Below are positions 16,114 to 24,156 of a stretch of 64,000 bases of DNA, piece by piece. Each line of letters starts with the position of its first letter. Position 1 is the stretch's first letter. The notes beneath the pieces are model-generated. The model was not told where the DNA came from, made no database searches, and saw nothing but the letters and a program-made list of their open reading frames with translations. Source of the DNA: Streptomyces sp. NBC_01255 (GTDB lineage: Bacteria > Actinomycetota > Actinomycetes > Streptomycetales > Streptomycetaceae). The translations under genes were made by a program, and so were the position numbers. The stretch is taken from contig NZ_CP108474.1 in NCBI RefSeq assembly GCF_036226445.1, forward strand, positions 7,812,001 through 7,876,000, in the 5' to 3' direction.

Positions 16114-17828
16114 GCGGACACCCGCGCGCGGAGACCGGCGGACCACCCGCCGCCACGGCCACGGTGGGCCGGGCGGACGGGGAGGGGGCGGACCGAGCGG
16201 ACCGGGCCGAGTTGAGTGGCGGGCCGCTGCCGGCACCCGCGGTCGGCACGCTCGGCGAGGCGCTGCGGCGTGCCGCGCGCAGCCCGCACGGCGTCGTCGT
16301 CATCGACGGCACGGGCACGGCCGTCCGCAGGTCGTACGCCGAGCTGTACGAGGACGCGGCCCGGACGGCGGCGGAACTCGCCGCCGCGGGTGCGCGGCCC
16401 GGCGCGCGGGTGATCCTCCACACGGACCGCACCACCGACCTGCTCACCGCCTTCTGGGCGTGCGTGCTCGGCGGGCTCGTCCCGCTGCCCGTGGCGTACG
16501 GCTCCGGCGCCGACGGGCTCGCCGAGGCGGTCGACGCCGTCGGGGAGGCGTGGCTGCTCGGCGACGAGCCGCCCGGCCCGCACCCGCCGGGGCTGCGCCC
16601 GCTCGGGCGGGTGGACGCCGGGGACCGCACGACCACCGGCGCCCGCGAGACGGCCGGGGAGCGGCGGCCCGACGACACGGCGGTGCTCACCCTCACCTCC
16701 GGCAGCGGCGGGCGTCCCAAGGCCGTGCCGCTGACCCACCGCCAGGTACTCGCCCGGGCCCACGGAACCGCCCTCGCGCGGGGTCTCGGCCCGGACACCC
16801 GCAGCCTCAACCGGATGCCGCTCGACCATGTCAGCGGGATCGTCATGTTCCACGTACGGGACGTCTACCTGGGCTGTCACCAGGTGCACGCGGACGCCGG
16901 ATGGGTCCGCGCCGACCCGCTGCGCTGGCTCGACGTCGCCGAGGCCGAGCGGATCGACACCACCTGGGCACCCAACCGCGTCCTCGCGCTCCTCGTCGAC
17001 CGGCTCGCCGAGGAACCGTTCCGGTCCTGGGACCTGAGCCGGCTCCGCTATGTGATGAACGGCGGCGAGGCGGTCAAGGACCGCGTCGTCCGGCGGTTCG
17101 TCGAGGCGCTCGCGCCCCACGGACTGCCCGCCACCGCGGTGCACCCGGGGTGGGGCATGCCGGAGACGGCCTCCGGCGTCGTCGACAGCGTGTTCCGCCC
17201 CGCCGCAGGGCCTCCCCGACGCCATGTGCCGGTGGGGACACCGCAGCCCGGCGTCTCCGTCCGGGTCGTGGACGAGGCGGGACGAGTGGTGCCGACCGGG
17301 GTCGTCGGCCGACTCCAGGTCACCGGCGCGCCGGTCGCCGACACGTACCTCGTGGGCGGGGTGCCGCGCCGGGCCCCGCTCGCGGACGACGGCTGGCTCG
17401 TCACCGACGACCTGGCCTTCGTGGCGGACGGCGAACTCACCGTCACCGGCCGGGCCGACGGCCTCATCGAGGCCGGCGGCGCCCGGTGGCACGGCCACGA
17501 GATCGAGGACGCCGTCGAGGAACTCCCGTGCGTGCTCCCGTCCTTCACGGTCGCCCGCCCTCTCGCCGCCGAATCCACGGACGGTACGGACGTCACGGAC
17601 GGTACGGGCTTCGCCGGGCTCACGGTGTTCTTCCGGCCCCGGCCGGGGGTCTCGCCGGACGAGGCGGCGGAGCGGGTACGCGAGCGGGTACGGCACCGCT
17701 TCGGGGCCGGCCAGGTGCGCGCCGAGGCCCTCACCGAGGCCCGAACCGAGCACGAAGCGCCCAGGACCGCCACCGGAAAGCTCCGCCGCTCGGCCCTCGC
17801 CGCCCGCCGTCCCGGCACCCCGGGCTGA
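16110..17828 (+). CDS. Stand-alone acyl-adenylating (AMP-binding) ligase
   Basis: 572 residues, ANL superfamily. Core motifs: TLTSGSGGRPKAVPLTH (P-loop), HPGWGMPETASG (A5 region), WLVTDDLAFVADGELTVTGRADGLIEAGG (A7/A8) and C-terminal ATGKLRRS with the catalytic lysine. No carrier domain is fused. It probably activates a carboxylic acid as acyl-AMP for CoA or carrier-protein transfer; no free carrier protein is encoded nearby. Two low-complexity inserts (ADGEGADRADRAEL and DGTDVTDGTG) come from short DNA repeats. Translationally coupled to the preceding monooxygenase. Confidence 0.87.
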   Translation: MSGHPRAETGGPPAATATVGRADGEGADRADRAELSGGPLPAPAVGTLGEALRRAARSPHGVVVIDGTGTAVRRSYAELYEDAARTAAELAAAGARPGARVILHTDRTTDLLTAFWACVLGGLVPLPVAYGSGADGLAEAVDAVGEAWLLGDEPPGPHPPGLRPLGRVDAGDRTTTGARETAGERRPDDTAVLTLTSGSGGRPKAVPLTHRQVLARAHGTALARGLGPDTRSLNRMPLDHVSGIVMFHVRDVYLGCHQVHADAGWVRADPLRWLDVAEAERIDTTWAPNRVLALLVDRLAEEPFRSWDLSRLRYVMNGGEAVKDRVVRRFVEALAPHGLPATAVHPGWGMPETASGVVDSVFRPAAGPPRRHVPVGTPQPGVSVRVVDEAGRVVPTGVVGRLQVTGAPVADTYLVGGVPRRAPLADDGWLVTDDLAFVADGELTVTGRADGLIEAGGARWHGHEIEDAVEELPCVLPSFTVARPLAAESTDGTDVTDGTGFAGLTVFFRPRPGVSPDEAAERVRERVRHRFGAGQVRAEALTEARTEHEAPRTATGKLRRSALAARRPGTPG

Positions 17829-17859
17829 CCACGTTCCTTCCCCCACCGAGAGGCCAGAC

Positions 17860-18351
17860 ATGTCCCCGGACCTGACCGCGACCATGCGCACCTTCGCCAC
17901 CGGAATCTGCGTCGTCACCACGTACGAGGAGGAGGGGGACCGGCGGCGCCACGACGCGGTGGCCGTCCGCTCCTTCACCTCCGTCTCCCTGGACCCGCCG
18001 CTCGTCTCCCTCGCCGTCCCCCGCGACTCCGAGGTCCTCGCGACGCTGCTCACCACCAAGGTCTGGGCCGTGTCGATCCTCGACGTCGCCGGCATCGACA
18101 TGGCCGAGGCCCTGGACGGCGACCGGGAGACCCGGGCCAGGGCCCTGCTCACCTGCACGGCCTCGCCCGGGGAGCGCACCGGGGCGCTGGTCCTCGACGC
18201 GCCCGGCTGGCTGGAGTGCACCCTGTACGACCGCCACGACACCGGCGACCACACGGTCCTGATCGGCGAGGTGCTGGCCACCGGCGGCCGGCACCGGCGG
18301 CCCCCGCTGGTGTTCGTCAACGGCGGCCTGCGCGCGCTCTCCGAAGCCTGA
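17860..18351 (+). CDS. Flavin reductase 2
   Basis: 163 residues of the same family as the operon's first gene but clearly divergent: MRTFATGICVVTTYEE, AVRSFTSVSLDPPLVSLAV, VWAVSILDV and CTLYDRHDTGDHTVLIGEVLA. It would supply reduced flavin to one of the monooxygenases in the operon. It lies 31 nt after the ligase and 69 nt before the LLM monooxygenase. Confidence 0.9.
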   Translation: MSPDLTATMRTFATGICVVTTYEEEGDRRRHDAVAVRSFTSVSLDPPLVSLAVPRDSEVLATLLTTKVWAVSILDVAGIDMAEALDGDRETRARALLTCTASPGERTGALVLDAPGWLECTLYDRHDTGDHTVLIGEVLATGGRHRRPPLVFVNGGLRALSEA

Positions 18352-18390
18352 CCGGGCACGGCGCCCCGCCCGGCAGACCTGACCGCAACC

Positions 18391-18411
18391 ACTCCGAACT
18401 CCGAACTCCGA
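18391..18411 (+). repeat. Triple 7-bp repeat (ACTCCGA) before the LLM ribosome site
   Basis: Three tandem ACTCCGA units end directly at the AGGAG Shine-Dalgarno of the next gene. Changes in copy number would shift spacing upstream of the ribosome site but not the site itself. Confidence 0.8.
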
Positions 18412-18420
18412 GGAGAAACA

Positions 18421-19404
18421 GTGAAATTCGGCATCTGGCTCGACTTCCGCAACCCCGCCGGGTGGCGGCGGCCCTGGACCGACGTCTACGAGGAGACGCT
18501 GTCGCTCGCCACCGACGCCGAGACCCTCGGGTTCGAGTCCGTCTGGCTGTCCGAGCACCACCTGACCGACGACGGCTACCTGCCCTCCCTCTTTCCGGCG
18601 CTCGCCGCCATCGCCGCCCGCACCAGCCGGGTCCGGCTCGGCACCGCCATGGTCCTCGCCGGCCTCACCCATCCGCTGCGGCTCGCCGAGGACGCGGCCG
18701 TCACCGACCTGCTCTCCGGCGGCCGGCTGGAGCTCGGACTGGCCCCCGGCTACCGGGAGAAGGAGTTCGAGGCCCTCGGCTTCGACCGGGCCAAGCGGGG
18801 CGCCCGTACCGAGGAGACCGTGGAGATCCTCCGCCGCGCCTGGACCGGCGAGCCGTTCTCGTACGCAGGGAAGCACTTCGCCCTCGACGACGTTGTCGTC
18901 ACCCCGGTCCCGCAGAGCCCGCCGCCCGTGTGGATCGGCGGCGGGAGCGAGGCCGCGGCGCGGCGCGCGGGCCGCCACGGGCTCCGCTTCCTCCCCGACC
19001 TCGGCACCCCGCCGGAGATCCTCGACCTGTACCGCCGCACCCTCGCCGAGCACGGGCACGACCCGGCCGAGTTCGGCCTGACGGCCATCGTCACCCCGGG
19101 CGTCTACGTGTGCGAGGACGCCGAGGAGGGCTGGCAGGAGATCAGGGAGCACTACTGGTACCTGCTGAACAAGTTCCAGGAGTGGTTCGGCAACCCGGGG
19201 CTGCCGTCCGTGGACGACCTGCCGCGCGAACTGTTCCTGGTGGGCCCGCCGGACGTCGTCGCCGAGGGGCTGCGCGACCGGATCAAGCCGCTGGGCGACG
19301 TCGAACGGATCATCTTCTTCGGCCGGGCGCCGGGGCTGCCCGCCGACCGGGCCCGCCGCTCCCTCGAACTGTTCGCCGAGCACGTCCTCCCGCAGTTCGC
19401 CTGA
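18421..19404 (+). CDS. LLM-class flavin-dependent monooxygenase
   Basis: 327 residues, luciferase-like TIM barrel: KFGIWLDFRNP, FESVWLSEHHLTDDGYLPS, RVRLGTAMVLAGLTHPLRLAED and RLELGLAPGYREKEFEALG. GTG start with AGGAG 5 nt upstream. It uses reduced flavin supplied in trans. Relatives include alkanesulfonate, nitrilotriacetate and polyketide Baeyer-Villiger-type monooxygenases; no specific substrate can be assigned. It is the sixth gene of the operon. Confidence 0.9.
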   Translation: MKFGIWLDFRNPAGWRRPWTDVYEETLSLATDAETLGFESVWLSEHHLTDDGYLPSLFPALAAIAARTSRVRLGTAMVLAGLTHPLRLAEDAAVTDLLSGGRLELGLAPGYREKEFEALGFDRAKRGARTEETVEILRRAWTGEPFSYAGKHFALDDVVVTPVPQSPPPVWIGGGSEAAARRAGRHGLRFLPDLGTPPEILDLYRRTLAEHGHDPAEFGLTAIVTPGVYVCEDAEEGWQEIREHYWYLLNKFQEWFGNPGLPSVDDLPRELFLVGPPDVVAEGLRDRIKPLGDVERIIFFGRAPGLPADRARRSLELFAEHVLPQFA

Positions 19405-19461
19405 GCGCGCCGGCCGACGGCCTCGCCCGCTCGCCCGACCCATGAAGGAGCAAGGAGCACC

Positions 19462-20685
19462 ATGTCAGACATCGCCATCGTCGGCGCAGGCATCTCGGGC
19501 CTGCACCTCGCCCTGCGGCTCCAGCAGGCCGGGGTGACCACGACGGTCTACGCCGAGCGCAGCACCGAGGAGCTCGCGGCGGGGCGCCCGCTGAGCCTCC
19601 CCGTCCGGTTCGGGAAGACCCGGGACCGGGAGCGCGAGCTGGGCGTCTCGCACTGGGAGGGAGGGGACGACGACACCCTCGGCGTCCGTCTCGTGGCCCG
19701 CGGGGAGCCGGGGATCGAGTTCCTCGGCCGCCTCGACGCCCCCGCGAGCGGCGTCGACCTCCGCCTCTACCTGCCCACGCTCACCGCCGACTACCTGGAG
19801 CGCGGCGGCCGCGTGGTCGTCCTCCGGCCGGACGCGGCCGAGATCGACCGGATCTCCCGCGACCACGACCTGGTCGTGGTCGCCACCGGACGGGCCGCCA
19901 CCACCGGTCTGTTCCCGCGCGATCCGGAGCGCTCGCCGTACACGGCCCCCCAGCGCGCCCTGACCGCCGGCCTCTTCCACGGCATCGCACCGGTCGACCC
20001 GGGCCACATCCACTTCCAGGTCTCCGAGGCGGGCGAGATCTTCTCCACCCGGATCCTCACCGCCGACGGACCCGTGCACGGCATGGTCATCGAAGGCCTG
20101 CCGGGCGGCGCGCTGGAGCAACTCGCCTCCTACGACCACCTGGAGGACCCGGCGGGCTTCGAGAAGACGCTGCTGTCGCTCGTCGCCGAGTACGCGCCGG
20201 ACCTGCGCGAACGCATCTCCGACCGGGAGTTCGGGATCCGCCGCCCCGGCGACGTGATCCAGGGCGGCCTCACCCCGGTGGTGCGCCGCAGCTGGGCCGC
20301 GCTCGACTCCGGCCGGATCGCCCTGGCCCTCGGGGACGCCTGGATCGTCAACGACCCGCTGGCCGGGCAGGGCGCCAACCTCGGGTCGCGCAGCGCCTTC
20401 GAGATCGCCGAACTCATCGTCGCCGGCGGTCCGTTCGACGAGGCGTTCGCCGAGCGGGTGGCCGAGCGGCTGTGGCGGATCGCCGAACCGGTCGTCGCCT
20501 GGTCGAACCTCAACGTCGCGCCGCCCGTCGAACACGTGGGCGGGATCTTCGTGACCGCCACGGCCGATCAGCGCGTCGCCGACGCGTTCGTCGCCAACTT
20601 CAACCACCCGGCCGACATGTGGGAGGCCGTCAAGTCACCGGACGCCACGCGGGCCTGGCTGGACAAGATCACGGAGGCCGGGTGA
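19462..20685 (+). CDS. StyA-like FAD-dependent monooxygenase (group E)
   Basis: 407 residues. Opens with the GxGxxG FAD fingerprint IAIVGAGISGLHLALRLQQAG, then SLPVRFGKTRDRERELG, DLVVVATGRA and ALALGDAWIVNDPLAGQGANLGSRSAFEIA. The pattern matches styrene/indole monooxygenase StyA, a two-component epoxidase needing a flavin reductase. Last gene of the operon, followed by a strong bidirectional terminator. An epoxidation or indole-type oxidation is the family expectation; the true substrate is unknown. Confidence 0.87.
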   Translation: MSDIAIVGAGISGLHLALRLQQAGVTTTVYAERSTEELAAGRPLSLPVRFGKTRDRERELGVSHWEGGDDDTLGVRLVARGEPGIEFLGRLDAPASGVDLRLYLPTLTADYLERGGRVVVLRPDAAEIDRISRDHDLVVVATGRAATTGLFPRDPERSPYTAPQRALTAGLFHGIAPVDPGHIHFQVSEAGEIFSTRILTADGPVHGMVIEGLPGGALEQLASYDHLEDPAGFEKTLLSLVAEYAPDLRERISDREFGIRRPGDVIQGGLTPVVRRSWAALDSGRIALALGDAWIVNDPLAGQGANLGSRSAFEIAELIVAGGPFDEAFAERVAERLWRIAEPVVAWSNLNVAPPVEHVGGIFVTATADQRVADAFVANFNHPADMWEAVKSPDATRAWLDKITEAG

Positions 20686-20705
20686 CGGAGGGGCGCCGAC
20701 GGTAG

Positions 20706-20738
20706 GGAAGCGCGCACGGCCGGGCCGTGCGCGCTTCC
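20706..20738. terminator. Bidirectional hairpin terminator
   Basis: A 16-bp perfect inverted repeat (GGAAGCGCGCACGGCC and its complement) with a single-base centre separates the convergent flavoenzyme operon and the tetR gene. Confidence 0.9.
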
Positions 20739-20741
20739 GCG

Positions 20742-21359
20742 TCACGCGGCGATCAGCGGACCGGTCCGGGGGCTCCAGACGGACATCGCCATGTCCACAA
20801 GCTCGTGGAGCTGGGCGCGCTCGGCTCCGTCGCGCGCCTGCAACGAGAGGCCGTTGAGGAACGTGGTGTAGAAGGCGGCGATCCGGTCCGTCTCCGTGTC
20901 CCCGGCGAGCTCCCCGCTCGCCACGGCGGCGTCCAGCCGGGCCTTGAGGGTGGACTTCGTCCGGGCCCGGCAGCGCAGCGCGAAGTCCCGGACGGACTCG
21001 TGGTCGGTGGTGCAGCTGCTGGCCGCGTGCACGATCATGCAGCCGCGCGGCTTGTCGGCGGCCGTGAACCGGTCGACGCTCTCGTGCAGGAGCACGGCGA
21101 CGGCCTCACGCACCGTCGGGGCCTCGTCCATAGCCCGGCGCGAGGCCTCCGACTCGGTGCGCTCGTAGAGCTCGATGGCCTCCCGGAACAGCTGCTCCTT
21201 GTTCGTGAAGGCCGCGTACAGGCTGGGTGGGTTGATACCCATCGCGGCGCTGAGGTCGGTCGTCGACGTGGTGGCGTACCCGCGTTCCCAGAAGACGAGC
21301 ATCGCCGTGTGCAGTGCGGCGTCCCGGTCGAAGCTGCGGGGGCGTCCGGTGCGGGCCAC
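20742..21359 (-). CDS. TetR-family repressor
   Basis: 205 residues. N-terminal helix-turn-helix ALHTAMLVFWERGYATTSTTDLSAAMGINPPSLYAAF, then KEQLFREAIELY; the C-terminal ligand domain contains RGCMIVHAASSC and resembles the TetR_C_16/YcdC-like group. The start is a GTG 5 nt after AAGGAGG; longer in-frame readings extend into the operator. It diverges from an MFS exporter and the shared intergenic region holds a perfect dyad (21398-21421), so it most likely represses the exporter and itself. Confidence 0.9.
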   Translation of the reverse strand: MARTGRPRSFDRDAALHTAMLVFWERGYATTSTTDLSAAMGINPPSLYAAFTNKEQLFREAIELYERTESEASRRAMDEAPTVREAVAVLLHESVDRFTAADKPRGCMIVHAASSCTTDHESVRDFALRCRARTKSTLKARLDAAVASGELAGDTETDRIAAFYTTFLNGLSLQARDGAERAQLHELVDMAMSVWSPRTGPLIAA

Positions 21360-21397
21360 ATGTCCTCCTTGACGGCCGATCAGCCGGTCGTTAGCCT

Positions 21398-21421
21398 CTT
21401 CTGTAGAGGTTAGTACAGAAG
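21398..21421. promoter_or_regulatory. Probable TetR operator between tetR and MFS gene
   Basis: CTTCTGTA, 8-nt centre, TACAGAAG is a perfect 8-bp inverted repeat. It overlaps a smaller dyad CCTCT-N5-AGAGG. It lies midway between the divergent starts. Confidence 0.75.
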
Positions 21422-21513
21422 TGGTGTTGTCCGCTGCCCCCCGTACGGGGAAAACGGCGGTCACTCCGTCCTGCCCTCGACTCTACGGTCGGTCCGATAA
21501 GGAGATCCAGTTC

Positions 21514-23085
21514 ATGACTATCGCGGACGACGCCACGACGGACGGCGCATTACCCGGCCCGAGCGGTCCCGAGGCCCGTGTGCGGTGGGGCCTGCGGGAA
21601 TGGCTGATGCTCGTGGTGGTGTGCGGAGCGTTCTCCCTCGACGCGCTCGACAACATCATGGTGGGCATCGCCACCCCCCAGATCAAGGACGAGTTCGGCA
21701 TGAGCACGTCCGCCGCCCAGTGGGTGGTGAGCGCGTACGTCCTCGGCTTCGGCGGCTTCCTGCTCCTCGGCGGCCGGATGTCCGACCTGCTCGGCCGGCG
21801 CCGGGTGTTCCTGGTGGGCCTCACCGTCCTCGCGGCCGGCTCACTCCTCGGAGGACTGGCGAACAGCGGCCTCCTGGTCATCGTCGGCCGGCTCGTGATG
21901 GGCATCGGCGCCGCACTGACCGCTCCCTCCGCCCTCTCGATCGTCGTCGGCAACTTCCCCGAGGGACCGCAGCGGAACAGGGCCCTCGGCATCTACACGG
22001 CCTGCGGCGCCATCGGGTACTCGATCGGCGTGGTGGTCGGCGGCGCCCTCACCCAGGCCAGCTGGCGCTGGACCTTCGTCCTCGGCGTGCCGGTGGCCCT
22101 CGCGGCCCTCGTCGGCGCCCTGATCCTGGTCCCCAAGGACCCGGCGCACGACGGCACCAAGCGGCACTTCGACGCCGCCGGTGCGGTCACGGTCACCGCC
22201 GCCATGCTGCTCCTCGTGTACGGGATCGTGCAGGCCCCGTCCACGGGCTGGTTCTCCGGCGTCACGCTCGGCGTCCTCGCCGCCGCTGCCCTGCTGCTCG
22301 CCGCCTTCGTGGCGATCGAGTCCCGCAGCCCGCAGCCGCTGCTCCGGCTCGGCCTGCTGCGCAACAAGTCCCTGGTGGGCGCCAGCCTCATCGCCGCGGC
22401 GATCCTCGGCACCTACATGAGCTACCAGTTCATCGGCAGCCTCTACCTCCAGTCCTACCGGGGCTGGTCCCCGCTGGAGATGGCCTTCGCGTTCCTGCCG
22501 ATCGGCCTCATGATCCTCACCTTCGCGCCCCGCGCGGGGAAGTGGCTGGGCCGCACCGGACTGCGCTGGCCGGTCTTCGGCGGCATGTTCGCCTACACCG
22601 TCGCCTTCCTGCTCTTCCTGCGGGTGGGCGAGGGCTCCTCGTACTGGCTGGTCATCCTGCCCAGCATGGTGCTGATCGGCGTCGGCTTCCCGTTCGCGTT
22701 CACCGCGGCCAACGTCGCGGCCACGAAGGGCGTCGACGAGTCCGAACAGGGCCTCGCCGCGGGCATCCTGCAGACCGGCTACCAGGTGGGCGCCGCGGTC
22801 GTCCTCGCCGTCGTGACCGTGCTCATGGGCGGCGAGGAGAGCCCCTCGCACGCCGAGGCGCTCACCGGATACCACCAGGGCACCTGGGTGATCGTCCTGA
22901 TCGCCGCCGTCTCGGCCTTCTCGGTGCCGATCGCCGCGGCCGCCGCCAGGCGACGGGCCGGCCGGGCCGCCCCGGCCGCGCGCGTCACGGACGGCGGCTC
23001 CCTGGAGAGCGCCTCCCCCGAGGGGAGCGGTATGGAGAAGGCGGACGGGCGTACGGCCGAGTCCGCCGGCCGGTCGGCGCGCTGA
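21514..23085 (+). CDS. MFS drug-efflux transporter (DHA2 type)
   Basis: 523 residues, predicted 14 membrane helices as in the EmrB/QacA group. Motif A appears as GGRMSDLLGRRRVFL and motif C-like as GYSIGVVVGGALTQASWRW. It exports hydrophobic or cationic compounds with proton exchange and may export the product of the adjacent operon. ATG start with AAGGAG 9 nt upstream. Residue 13 is a TTA codon (21550-21552), placing expression under possible bldA control. Confidence 0.92.
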   Translation: MTIADDATTDGALPGPSGPEARVRWGLREWLMLVVVCGAFSLDALDNIMVGIATPQIKDEFGMSTSAAQWVVSAYVLGFGGFLLLGGRMSDLLGRRRVFLVGLTVLAAGSLLGGLANSGLLVIVGRLVMGIGAALTAPSALSIVVGNFPEGPQRNRALGIYTACGAIGYSIGVVVGGALTQASWRWTFVLGVPVALAALVGALILVPKDPAHDGTKRHFDAAGAVTVTAAMLLLVYGIVQAPSTGWFSGVTLGVLAAAALLLAAFVAIESRSPQPLLRLGLLRNKSLVGASLIAAAILGTYMSYQFIGSLYLQSYRGWSPLEMAFAFLPIGLMILTFAPRAGKWLGRTGLRWPVFGGMFAYTVAFLLFLRVGEGSSYWLVILPSMVLIGVGFPFAFTAANVAATKGVDESEQGLAAGILQTGYQVGAAVVLAVVTVLMGGEESPSHAEALTGYHQGTWVIVLIAAVSAFSVPIAAAAARRRAGRAAPAARVTDGGSLESASPEGSGMEKADGRTAESAGRSAR

Positions 23086-23148
23086 CCTGGTCCGGTCCGG
23101 ATCCGTGATCCGGTCCGGAGCGCGCTCCGGCGGTCAGGTGCCTGCTCG

Positions 23149-23185
23149 CGAGAGGCCGCTCCCCGGTCGGGGGAGCGGCCTCTCG
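23149..23185. terminator. Strong hairpin terminator after MFS gene
   Basis: CGAGAGGCCGCTCCCC, 5-nt loop, exact complement: a 16-bp stem between the convergent MFS and class II aldolase genes. A loopless palindrome CCGGAGCGCGCTCCGG lies just before it. Confidence 0.9.
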
Positions 23186-23239
23186 TGTCGTTCGTGGGCC
23201 GGGCCGGCCGGGGTCACGGCCCGGCCGGCCCGCCTCCGG

Positions 23240-24052
23240 TCACTCGTCCAGGAGGTCCGGCTGCTCGTGCACGATCTCGTCCCAGAGCAACTGGAAGCTG
23301 AACCAGCCGAGATGGCGGTCCCCGAAGCCGTCGCGGGCCGCCAGGGCCTGCTCGTGGCTCATCGGCTTCACCTGTCCGGCGGCTGCCGCGAGCAACTGCA
23401 CCTGGGCGGCGGCCTCGTACGTGAAGAACCAGTGCACGGCCTCGTCGACCGAGCCGCCGACGGTGATCAGACCGTGGTGGCGCAGCAGGATCGCCCGCTT
23501 GTCGCCGAGCCGGGCGGCGATGTCCTCGCCCTGCGCGAGGCTGATGGACGGCCCCTCGTAGTCGCCGTAGAGGACCTGGTCGCCGTAGAAGGCGGCGGAC
23601 TCCTGGTCGAGCGGTTCGAGCAGCCTGCCGAGCGCGCCGAGCGCCCGCGAGTGCGGGGTGTGCCCGTGCGCGGCGGCGACGGCGCCCGGCTGGGCGCGGT
23701 GGATGGCGGAGTGGATCACGAAGGCGCTCGGGTTGAGCCGGTGCCGGCCCTCGACCACGCGGCCCTCGGAGTTCACCAGGATCAGGTCGCGGACCTTCAC
23801 CCGGCTGAAGGGGACGCCGAACGGATTGACCCAGAACAGGTCGTCGCCCTCGGGATCCCGCACCGATATGTGCCCCGACACCCCCTCCCCGTACCCGTAC
23901 TTGCCGAACAGTCGCAGGGCGGCGGTCAGGCGCTGCTTGCGGTGCCTGCGGTCGTCCTGCACGGAGTCGAAGACGGGTTCCGTCGGCAGGGGCAGACCGG
24001 TGTGGGTGTCGGCCAGGTAGTCGGCCCGTTCCTGCGTCGCGATCTCGGTCAT
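23240..24052 (-). CDS. Class II aldolase/adducin-family protein
   Basis: 270 residues. Zinc-site histidines appear in AVAAAHGHTPHSRAL and LLRHHGLITVGGSVDEA; GEGVSGHISVRDPEGDDLFWVNPFG matches the substrate loop of the fuculose-phosphate aldolase/adducin family. Members cleave or epimerize sugar phosphates, but many secondary-metabolism relatives have other roles. The ATG has GAGGAG 7 nt upstream. It lies 104 nt downstream of the FAD/NAD(P)-binding gene, same strand. Confidence 0.88.
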   Translation of the reverse strand: MTEIATQERADYLADTHTGLPLPTEPVFDSVQDDRRHRKQRLTAALRLFGKYGYGEGVSGHISVRDPEGDDLFWVNPFGVPFSRVKVRDLILVNSEGRVVEGRHRLNPSAFVIHSAIHRAQPGAVAAAHGHTPHSRALGALGRLLEPLDQESAAFYGDQVLYGDYEGPSISLAQGEDIAARLGDKRAILLRHHGLITVGGSVDEAVHWFFTYEAAAQVQLLAAAAGQVKPMSHEQALAARDGFGDRHLGWFSFQLLWDEIVHEQPDLLDE

Positions 24053-24156
24053 GCGAGGGCTCCTCGGTCGTGTGGGGGCAGCCGGTGTCCGGCCGGGGGA
24101 GAGGGATGAGGCGTGTGGCTGTGCGAGTGGGTCCGGGGCGTGCGGGCCGGGCAGGG

